From IMG/VR virus record IMGVR_UViG_3300027849_000027, positions 1 to 35,994 of that record: 35,994 bases of DNA; one strand, 5' to 3'. The DNA comes from a virus. The position numbers and the translations under genes are program-made. Below, one piece after another: positions 1 through 7,905 of this stretch (the stretch's first letter is position 1; every line of letters begins with the position of its first letter). A model generated the notes under the pieces. The model was not told where the DNA came from. It was given only the letters and a program-made list of their open reading frames with translations, and made no database searches.

Positions 1-3000
1 TATGCTAAAACTATTGTTAAAAACTACATCTTAACAAACACAGCAGTACCTACAACATATCAATCACAAGTACCGCAGTTTATTAATGCAGCTATTACAC
101 CAGATGCACTTGCTGATGATGCAATTGATGCAAAGTTTGCAGTTGTATTATCTGTTATTTCAGATGGCGCATTAAATGCTCCTGCTATTGTCGACGGTAC
201 TACTAACTATAAAATTAATGCAAACAATGGTAACTATGGTTACTTAGACCAAGCTAACCCAACTAACACAGATATTATTCCTGGTAAAATTATCAGAGGT
301 AAAGAATCAGGTGCTATTGGACTAATGGTAGACTACAAACATGAATCAGGATCAAGGGCTGTAAGTGTTGCAACTACTGACGAAATTGAATTACAACTTC
401 TTAAGCCAATTGAATTTATACCTGGTGAAGAATTAGAATATGGTAACGTACAAAATCAGACTCAATGTGTTATTGTAGTTGAATCTGGAATTTACGATGA
501 AGACCTTCCGATCAAAGTACCAACTAACGTATCTGTAAGAGGTGATGAGCAACGTAGAGTTATTATACGTCCTAAGAACCGTGTATCACAATCACGTTAT
601 GCAGACACATACTTTTATAGAGATGCAGAGTTCGATGGCTTAGTAGTTGGTGTTAGTGAAATTAACACACTAAAGTTTAGTTCACAAATTAATGCATCAA
701 GAACAGCAGGAACATATACTATCACTGGCGATAGTAATATGGTAACTAGTAGATATGGATCCGGTGCAACAATATCTGTAACAATTGATGCAAACGGCTC
801 AATTTCTGTAGCTACTGCTACTGTAAAAGGTAAAAACTTCCAAAAGACAGAAACTATTACTATTGCTGACGCATTATTAGGCGGCGGTGGTGCACCTTCT
901 ATTGTACTTGAAGTTGACACTATCCTAAACGGTGATGTTTATAAAAACCCACTTACTGGAACGTTTGACGGATACTTTGGTTATCATTACTTAGAAAAGC
1001 CAGGAAGCTTAAAGAATATTGGTGCTGGTTATACTAACATTGGTAAATGGGAAACTTCTGCACTTACATTCATTGACAACAAAGAATTCATTCAGGAACA
1101 GGTTGTTAACTATGTTGAAACAACTTATACAGGATTACCAGCAGGCGCAATTTATGCAAGAGCAAAATGGTTTGGCTGGGTAGGCGATGTAGTTGATGCT
1201 ATAGTTAAAGACCTTAGACGCAACGGCAACGAAAACGTATTAGAAGTACAGGGCGACCTTTATTGGGAAGGCAAAACGGAAGCTTCATTACCAGCACAAT
1301 ATCATGATGAATGGGTAGCTGGTATATCACATGTTTACACTATGGCAAATAAATTGCTACAAGGACTTGTTCCAGTAACACTTTATAATCAATCAGGTGG
1401 TGATGCTAGTGATAGAGTATACGCACAGGATTTAACTAACGGCGACTCGGCTCCAGCAACATGGACAACTGGTAACTTATACAGGTTGCAAGATGTTGTA
1501 AAATTTACAACAGCAGGCACTGTAAGATATTATACACCAAAAGTAGAGCATACATCTGGTGCAGCGTTTAATGCTGGTGAGGTTTCAACTTACTGGACAG
1601 AAGTTGATACTATTGACACTACTGTACAAAACTTTATAAACTCAATAAACTTTGCATTCAATGCATCTTATAACCCACCGTTGAGAAACAAAGAACAAGA
1701 TGTGTTCCTTCTTAACGATGCTACAATTTTGCGTAATATGTCTGTACAAGGACATGGTGGATTTATGGGTGTACTTGATCCAGACGGACAAGTACTTACT
1801 AAGTCTCCTTATATTCAAAACGGTGCTAGTTTTTCACAGTCATTAAATAAGCAAGCGTTTAGAGGCGGACTATACACTGACGCATTTGTTGGTAACTCAG
1901 CAATTCAAGTTACTGGCAGGGTTGATAACGATCCGTTTAGACTTACAATTAAAAGTTTAGGTAGCCAAGCAGAACCGCAAGGGTTATTTGTAAGACGTCC
2001 ACAGACACCTTGTGCATTTTATATTGATGGCAGACGTTTCCAGGTTAACGCACTAACAAATTATGATAAGTCGTTAGGTACAGCACAGATTGTTCTAGAC
2101 AGAAGTTCTAACAGTACTGTAGGTTTTACTGGTACTACAAGTGATCTAATTACAGGTTATAACTTAACGCAAGTTGGCACATTCCAATATGATGTTGCTA
2201 AATGTGAAAGAGATACAGGCTATATTTTAGATGCAGTAGCATTTGATGCTGCACTAGGAACAAATTACAATGCTGTAACAGCAGGCCTAGCGTACCAACG
2301 TAATATTGTTAGTACTTACTTACAGTCAAATCAAAAAGCACAAACAATAGCAGCTATTGGAGTTACGAAAACAACTACAGCGGCACTAAGTTTATTAGCG
2401 GCTGAAGCAACAGCATTATCAAGATCAAATGCAGCATTTGATGAAATTATTGATATTATTGATAATGGCGTATTAGGTACTGAAACTGCTGCTAACGCTC
2501 TTGTATTTACAACTCCAGGCTCATTGCCATATACAAAGGCTGTTGAAGCACGTACAAAGCTACAAGAAAACAAAGTATTCTTAGGCGCAGAAGCAGTAGC
2601 ATGGATTAACTTAAACAGTCCGTCAGCAGGATACGATCAAGTTAAATGTGCTAGAGATGTAAGATTTTTAATTGATGCAATATCATATGATATTAACTAC
2701 GGTGGTAACACTGCATCAAGAACTGCGGCCCGTTCATATATTGATGATGGTGTTCCAGTGCTAGCTGCTGGTGTAAGTAATGCTACAGTAAATGCAATGA
2801 ATCATATTAAAGGCTTGCTATCAAATATTGTTAATGGTGTTAGCTTTACAAAGACATCAGGTAACGCATCTAATCAAATAACAGCAGGTGTTACAGCTGA
2901 TGCAGCAGCGGCTGCACAGTTAGTTATATTGCTTGACATTCCAATTAATGTTATTAGTGCGTCAAACATGAACAGTGTTCCAGTTATAGTTAAGCCAGAC

Positions 3001-6000
3001 GTTACTTGGGTAACATCTGCAATACAAAATGCAAAAGCACAGATAGAAACCAACAAAGCACTTATTACTAGAAAGACTGTACAAAGTGTTGCATCACCAA
3101 TTGACATTACTCTACAAACTGCTGGTAACAGAAGTATGTTGGGTAATGACTTTACACAGATTAATGACTTAGGTTATGGACTAGTTGCAGTTAACGGCGC
3201 ATTATCAGAAATGGTATCTATGTTCACATACTACTGTTGGGCAAGTTACTATTCCAAGAACGGTTCACAGATTAGATCATTAACTGGATCTAGTTGTTAT
3301 GGTGAGTTTGGTCTAGTAGCTGAAGGTAGTGATCCAAACGAAATTCCAGATGCTATATCACTAGCAGAAGATATGGTAATGCCAGGTAAGGTATTTGAAT
3401 CAGCAGTTATTTTGCAAACTACAGGACCTGTAGTTGCAGTAGCAGGCGAGACATATACTCAAGCAAGTTCCGGAGCAGTAGGCACAGTAGTAATATCAAC
3501 AGGTGTAAACGGTAGTCATACTATATACTTAAAAACATATAGCGGATCGTTTGATACAACAAACACTATTACAGGTAGTACAACAGGTTCTCTTGGAGCA
3601 GCAAGTGTTCCGCTAACAGTAGATGCAACAGGTTATACAAATGCTGCAACCACAGCATATATGTACGTATATGATTTAAAAGATATTCCGTCTAATAGAT
3701 CAGAATTTGATATCTTCCATAGCAATGCATCACCTACTCCGGCAAATGGTAGATACGAAGTTTCAAACGTTGAACTAGCTACTCCACACTTGGGTAGATA
3801 TGTTGGCATTGGACATACAGGAACTCCACCGATTGCGGCAACACCTACAATAGCTGATGGTGCTGCTACTGGTGTAAGATTTAATGTATTTAAAACTAAA
3901 ACTGATGGCTACACAGTCTCTGTTGTTACAGCAGGAACTACTTATACAGTAGGCGATCAGTTTGTAGTACCGGGTGCAAACTTAGGTGGCGCAACACCTG
4001 CTAACAATGCAACTATTGTTGTTGCTAGTGTTACTGCCGGAGTTGTTGCAACAGCAACTATTACAGGTACAGCACTTACTACTACAGATGAAACACCAAC
4101 ATATAGCGGTGCAGTTTATAAATTAAACTTCTCAACATCCTCTGCACAATATGCACAAACAGGTATTAAAGCTGCGCCATCGCATAATGACTTGGTTAAC
4201 TATAGACGTAATGAAACGCATATCTTTAACGATCTTGCACAACCAGACTTGTTAACTATTCGTCCAAGTACTGCATTACTGTTTAATGAAAACCCAGGAC
4301 AATTTTATAGAACAATTTCGTTCTTAACTAGTAACAGTTTAGGTACTGCACTACCTTCAAATAGTATTCAAGCAGGATTTGAAAGTAGTTATGATTATGT
4401 TAGATTAACTATCGATAATACTAGAGCAAACGAAACAATACACAGCGGCACTGGTACTACAAAAGGTAATACTGCTGGCGATATTGTTTTAGCACTTCAA
4501 GCAGTTTGTGATGAAAATGAAAAATTTAGACTTAACAACAACGCAAGAACACCTGAGGGATTCCGTCCTGTAGGCTGGACATCATCAACGCTTTCTGAAG
4601 CTCCAATATTTACTTGGAAGGGCAAGAAGCATTATGTGTTTAACTACAGAGGAGTATCAGGAGCAGCGGCAATACAACCATCCGATTCAGATGATGTTTA
4701 TGCAATTGTTGATATTGCTGAAGTAGGCGAAACAATTAACGCTACTAACGCAGTTGGTATACATGGCTCGGTTGTGTTGTCAGCTAGTTTAACTACTACA
4801 ATACGATGTGGTCTACAAGCAGGATCAACTGGTGACGTTACAGTTAATATTAGTACATGTCGAGCAACAGGACACGACTTCTTAGACATTGGTACAGGCG
4901 GATTTAACGCAAGTAACTATCCAAACTTTATCTTTGGTCCACCAGCTGAAAAAGACGAATCGCAAGAAGTTATTGAAAAGAACAAAGGTAGAGTATTCTT
5001 TGTAAGTACAGATCAAAACGGTGTCTTTAGAGTTGGTAAATTCTTTAGTGTAGACCAAGGTACTGGTACAGTTACATTTAGTGCAAGTATTGCACTTAGT
5101 GACGTAGACGGACTAGGCTTTAAGCGTGGTGTTGTTATTACTGAATTTAGTACAGACACAGCAATGACTGACAATGCTTCAGATACAGTACCAACAGAAA
5201 GTGCTGTACGTGGTTATGTAAACAGACGATTGGGATATGATGTTAACGGCACAGCAGTTGCTAACAAATTAGGACCTGGAGTACTTGCACCAAACGGTGT
5301 TGTGCCAATGACAGGCGACTTAAATGCTGCAAGTAATACTATTACTAACCTAAAAGCCCCAGCACAAGATAGTGATGCGGCAACGAAATCATATGTTGAT
5401 GGAATTAGTGGATCTATTAGTGTTCAGGACATAAGAAGTTCTGAGTACAACGGATATACTGCTAACAACTTATATGTTTCTACAGGTGAAAAGAAACTTA
5501 TTATTACAGCAGGCTCGATTGTAAGTGGACCATTTGTAGCTGGACAAACTATTTCCGGCAACCAAAGTGGTGCAACAGGTACTATCATTGATTTGTTAAC
5601 AACCACAGGAATTGAAGGTAACGTTATTGAAGTTACTTACACTCCAGTGAGTGGAACATTTACAGATGGAATACCTGCAGGCGGCGGCGAAACACAAGAC
5701 GTAATTAGTGTTGTAGGTGGAGCATCAGGTACGTTAGCTAAAGGTCCAATTGATGTTTGGGCTAACGGTATTATATCTTCAGGTAGTGATTTAACACTTA
5801 CTACAACTAGAAACACAACAGTAGTTGGCGGAGTTGTTACTGCTAGACATGTTGAATTAGATATGTCGATTAAAGTAGGCACAATATCAAATGCAGATAT
5901 AAGTGGTTCAGCAGCTATTTCACAAAGTAAATTAGCACTTAATGATGCAACTAGCAGAGTTAATGCTGTTAACATTGACCAATCAGACTTAGGTGTTGCT

Positions 6001-7236
6001 TCTTTTGATAGTGATACATTTACATTAACTAACGGCTGGGTGCAGATAGCAGACGGACAACTTGATCTTAAGAAAATCAAACGTGTTAGCGATGGAACTG
6101 TATTAGGTAACTGGAGCGGTGATAGTAGTGATAATGATATTGATGAAGTATCATTTGCAACAGTTGTATCAGAAGGTGGCGGTATTGGTGATGCTGACTT
6201 AAACTCAATAATTGCTGTAGGATCAGATCCAGGCGAAGCTGTTATTAAAACAGGTGCTGGTGCTTATGCTGTAAGTAATGTTACTAAGACTGGTGAAGTT
6301 AATAGTATTGTTAAAACAGACGCAGATGGTAGTGTTCAAGTTAACGCATTAATACTTGGTGGTGACCCAACTTACCAAATACTATCACTAGACTCTACAA
6401 CAGTCATTATGAAAACACCTGCACAAGGTGAAATACTAAGATCTACAGGTACTACAGGTGTTAGTGCAAATGGTAACCCAGATGTACTAATTGCAGGTAG
6501 TGTTAATATTGGTGCTGCTGGAGTTGCAGAAAGTACACTACAAGATGCTTCAAACTTTAATGGCGAAGCTGTACTAGCTGTTGACTGGATGTACACAAGT
6601 TTCTTAGAAGCTCCAGGCGAAAAGACTGCTGCAAGTACAGGTATAGCAATTGGTGCTAATACTGGTAAAACAGCAGCAGGACAAATTGGTATCGTTACTG
6701 CTGATAGTGCTACAACTTCAAGTGTTGTACCGTTTATCTTTACTAGTGCTGGCGCAGCACCAGATGTTACAAATACATATAAGATTGGTAACAGTACTTT
6801 TAAATATGCTGAAGTGCATGCAACTACGTTCTACGGTACAGCTACTGAAGCTTACTATGCGGATTTGGCGGAGAATTACTTAGCCGACGGAGAGTACGAA
6901 GCAGGTACTGTATTGATATTTGGTGGTGATGCAGAATTAACAACAACTACAGTCAAAGGTGATCATAGAGTTGCAGGCATTGTATCTACTAATCCAGCAC
7001 ACTTAATGAACTCAGGTTTAGAAGGTGAAAATATTACAGCACTTGGACTACAAGGGCGTGTTCCTTGTAAAGTAATTGGCATGGTTAACAAAGGTGACAT
7101 GTTAGTAGCTAGTGCAATTCCAGGATATGCAGTTGTTAATAATACTCCGGCTGTTGGCACTGTACTTGGTAAAGCTGTTGGTACTAAAACAACACAAGAA
7201 CGTGGCACAGTAGAAATAGTAGTAGGTAAAAACTAA
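1..7236 (+). CDS. Giant virion structural / tail fibre-like protein (5' partial)
   Basis: The frame is open from the first base of the window, so the start lies upstream; at least 2411 residues are visible. The ATG at 325 is internal because the same frame reads on unbroken to its left. The product looks like a tail or fibre protein. Near nt 475-575 there is a pectate-lyase-like beta-helix stretch (VPTNVSVRGDEQRRVIIRP). Two helical modules beginning KCxRD and containing a DAxxxD core lie near nt 2197 and 2638. The segment near nt 5100-5240 (SDVDGLGFKRGV, then VPTESAVRGYVNRRLG) and the fibre motif near nt 5305-5400 (MTGDLNAASNTITNL, then DAATKSYVDG) are typical of T4-like marine phage fibres. 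The C-terminus from nt 6805 (YADLAENY) resembles the C-terminal domains of phage tail proteins related to Peptidase_G2/intramolecular chaperone domains; this is a resemblance only. The stop overlaps the next ATG as TAATG. Structural role is likely; the exact virion position is unknown. Confidence 0.85.
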   Translation, partial: YAKTIVKNYILTNTAVPTTYQSQVPQFINAAITPDALADDAIDAKFAVVLSVISDGALNAPAIVDGTTNYKINANNGNYGYLDQANPTNTDIIPGKIIRGKESGAIGLMVDYKHESGSRAVSVATTDEIELQLLKPIEFIPGEELEYGNVQNQTQCVIVVESGIYDEDLPIKVPTNVSVRGDEQRRVIIRPKNRVSQSRYADTYFYRDAEFDGLVVGVSEINTLKFSSQINASRTAGTYTITGDSNMVTSRYGSGATISVTIDANGSISVATATVKGKNFQKTETITIADALLGGGGAPSIVLEVDTILNGDVYKNPLTGTFDGYFGYHYLEKPGSLKNIGAGYTNIGKWETSALTFIDNKEFIQEQVVNYVETTYTGLPAGAIYARAKWFGWVGDVVDAIVKDLRRNGNENVLEVQGDLYWEGKTEASLPAQYHDEWVAGISHVYTMANKLLQGLVPVTLYNQSGGDASDRVYAQDLTNGDSAPATWTTGNLYRLQDVVKFTTAGTVRYYTPKVEHTSGAAFNAGEVSTYWTEVDTIDTTVQNFINSINFAFNASYNPPLRNKEQDVFLLNDATILRNMSVQGHGGFMGVLDPDGQVLTKSPYIQNGASFSQSLNKQAFRGGLYTDAFVGNSAIQVTGRVDNDPFRLTIKSLGSQAEPQGLFVRRPQTPCAFYIDGRRFQVNALTNYDKSLGTAQIVLDRSSNSTVGFTGTTSDLITGYNLTQVGTFQYDVAKCERDTGYILDAVAFDAALGTNYNAVTAGLAYQRNIVSTYLQSNQKAQTIAAIGVTKTTTAALSLLAAEATALSRSNAAFDEIIDIIDNGVLGTETAANALVFTTPGSLPYTKAVEARTKLQENKVFLGAEAVAWINLNSPSAGYDQVKCARDVRFLIDAISYDINYGGNTASRTAARSYIDDGVPVLAAGVSNATVNAMNHIKGLLSNIVNGVSFTKTSGNASNQITAGVTADAAAAAQLVILLDIPINVISASNMNSVPVIVKPDVTWVTSAIQNAKAQIETNKALITRKTVQSVASPIDITLQTAGNRSMLGNDFTQINDLGYGLVAVNGALSEMVSMFTYYCWASYYSKNGSQIRSLTGSSCYGEFGLVAEGSDPNEIPDAISLAEDMVMPGKVFESAVILQTTGPVVAVAGETYTQASSGAVGTVVISTGVNGSHTIYLKTYSGSFDTTNTITGSTTGSLGAASVPLTVDATGYTNAATTAYMYVYDLKDIPSNRSEFDIFHSNASPTPANGRYEVSNVELATPHLGRYVGIGHTGTPPIAATPTIADGAATGVRFNVFKTKTDGYTVSVVTAGTTYTVGDQFVVPGANLGGATPANNATIVVASVTAGVVATATITGTALTTTDETPTYSGAVYKLNFSTSSAQYAQTGIKAAPSHNDLVNYRRNETHIFNDLAQPDLLTIRPSTALLFNENPGQFYRTISFLTSNSLGTALPSNSIQAGFESSYDYVRLTIDNTRANETIHSGTGTTKGNTAGDIVLALQAVCDENEKFRLNNNARTPEGFRPVGWTSSTLSEAPIFTWKGKKHYVFNYRGVSGAAAIQPSDSDDVYAIVDIAEVGETINATNAVGIHGSVVLSASLTTTIRCGLQAGSTGDVTVNISTCRATGHDFLDIGTGGFNASNYPNFIFGPPAEKDESQEVIEKNKGRVFFVSTDQNGVFRVGKFFSVDQGTGTVTFSASIALSDVDGLGFKRGVVITEFSTDTAMTDNASDTVPTESAVRGYVNRRLGYDVNGTAVANKLGPGVLAPNGVVPMTGDLNAASNTITNLKAPAQDSDAATKSYVDGISGSISVQDIRSSEYNGYTANNLYVSTGEKKLIITAGSIVSGPFVAGQTISGNQSGATGTIIDLLTTTGIEGNVIEVTYTPVSGTFTDGIPAGGGETQDVISVVGGASGTLAKGPIDVWANGIISSGSDLTLTTTRNTTVVGGVVTARHVELDMSIKVGTISNADISGSAAISQSKLALNDATSRVNAVNIDQSDLGVASFDSDTFTLTNGWVQIADGQLDLKKIKRVSDGTVLGNWSGDSSDNDIDEVSFATVVSEGGGIGDADLNSIIAVGSDPGEAVIKTGAGAYAVSNVTKTGEVNSIVKTDADGSVQVNALILGGDPTYQILSLDSTTVIMKTPAQGEILRSTGTTGVSANGNPDVLIAGSVNIGAAGVAESTLQDASNFNGEAVLAVDWMYTSFLEAPGEKTAASTGIAIGANTGKTAAGQIGIVTADSATTSSVVPFIFTSAGAAPDVTNTYKIGNSTFKYAEVHATTFYGTATEAYYADLAENYLADGEYEAGTVLIFGGDAELTTTTVKGDHRVAGIVSTNPAHLMNSGLEGENITALGLQGRVPCKVIGMVNKGDMLVASAIPGYAVVNNTPAVGTVLGKAVGTKTTQERGTVEIVVGKN

Positions 7237-7430
7237 TGAGCGATCAAGAGAATCATCAAAACTTATTGAGTAAACAATATATTGATACGCTGGTAGCATC
7301 TGATGATGCTACTATTAGAGCTACTGATTTAAAAAATACAGAGCAAAAGCGAGAAGTAATTGTTACTGCTGGAAAAATAAGAATACAAGTTGACAAAGGA
7401 AACCTAGGTTATGGCAAGACAAACAGTTAA
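7236..7430 (+). CDS. Small hypothetical protein in tail operon
   Basis: A 64-residue polar protein whose ATG overlaps the stop of the giant upstream gene (TAATG) and whose end overlaps the next gene by 20 nt. That arrangement suggests translational coupling. No membrane segment, signal peptide or recognisable motif is visible. It starts MSDQENHQ and contains a charged stretch followed by a beta-like segment (REVIVTAGKIRIQVDK). Function is unknown; its position suggests a small structural or assembly factor for the tail region. It is accepted as a gene because of the tight overlaps on both sides and phage-like composition. Confidence 0.6.
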   Translation: MSDQENHQNLLSKQYIDTLVASDDATIRATDLKNTEQKREVIVTAGKIRIQVDKGNLGYGKTNS

Positions 7431-7866
7431 TATTGGCACAAGTGCAAACAAAGGTAATGGTGATCCGTTACGTACTGCCTTTACAAAAATTAATGCAAAC
7501 TTCGTTGAAGTGTATGCTGGAACCGCACTTGATATTTCAAATATAGGAGCAGAGCTTTTACCGTCAACTGATGGCACTTTGAACTTAGGTAGTGCATCAA
7601 AACAATGGGCTAGTATATACGCTAAAAACTTTCTTTACTTAAATGGTACAAGATTAAGTGTAAGTGCTAGTGGCAACTTGTTAGTGGACAACAAGGCTGT
7701 CGTAGGTGGTGATATAGTTGGTAGTGTGTTTGCTGATGATAGTACATTATTAGTTGATGCTGTTAACGGAAATATACCAGGGTATATTAGTTTAGCAGAT
7801 TTGAAAACACATGTAGCATCAAGTGCAGACTTTGCAGCATTTAAGACAACGATTGCAGGCCTATAA
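7411..7866 (+). CDS. Tail fibre / baseplate-attached structural protein
   Basis: A 151-residue protein. Its N-terminus (NIGTSANKGNGDPLRTAFTK followed by INANF) is the adaptor motif seen at the start of many T4-like marine phage fibre and baseplate-associated proteins, and a related N-terminus recurs in the gene at 13314. The middle has a fibre-type repeat (TDGTLNLGSASKQWASIYAK), and residues near 104-120 carry GSVFADDSTLLVDAVNG, a unit repeated three times in the 972-aa protein downstream. A ribosome binding site AAAGGA lies at 7395-7400, 10 nt before the ATG. A structural role is well supported by the motifs; the exact location in the virion is inferred. Confidence 0.75.
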   Translation: MARQTVNIGTSANKGNGDPLRTAFTKINANFVEVYAGTALDISNIGAELLPSTDGTLNLGSASKQWASIYAKNFLYLNGTRLSVSASGNLLVDNKAVVGGDIVGSVFADDSTLLVDAVNGNIPGYISLADLKTHVASSADFAAFKTTIAGL

Positions 7867-7867
7867 T

Positions 7868-7882
7868 GAATTCCGATAAATA
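7868..7882 (+). repeat. 15-bp direct repeat GAATTCCGATAAATA, copy 1
   Basis: An exact 15-base copy of the sequence at 14114-14128. Both copies straddle a late-promoter core (GATAAATA) in front of a tail gene. The repeated part extends seven bases upstream of the core, which suggests duplication of a promoter cassette or conservation of upstream contacts. Confidence 0.85.
7875..7882 (+). promoter_or_regulatory. Putative T4-type late promoter GATAAATA
   Basis: GATAAATA differs from the T4 late consensus TATAAATA only at the first base. It sits in a 39-bp gap, with AGGA at 7891 and the ATG at 7906. The predicted transcription start, near 7888, falls just upstream of the ribosome binding site, the same geometry as the other late promoters here. 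It would be read by a gp55-like late sigma factor (family knowledge). Confidence 0.75.
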
Positions 7883-7905
7883 TATTAAACAGGATGTAGA
7901 CAACA

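Noticed and set aside
325-327. ATG at 325 as the start of the giant protein
   Set aside because: The frame is open from base 1 with the same composition and fibre-like sequence, so the true start is outside the window.
5637-6080. 147-aa open frame on the - strand inside the giant structural gene
   Set aside because: Shadow of a conserved + strand gene, with no start signal and no recognisable motif.
7390-7418. TTGACA at 7390-7395 as a promoter
   Set aside because: No -10-like hexamer at 16-18 bases; it lies in coding sequence, and TTGACA is common in these genes as part of Asp codons.
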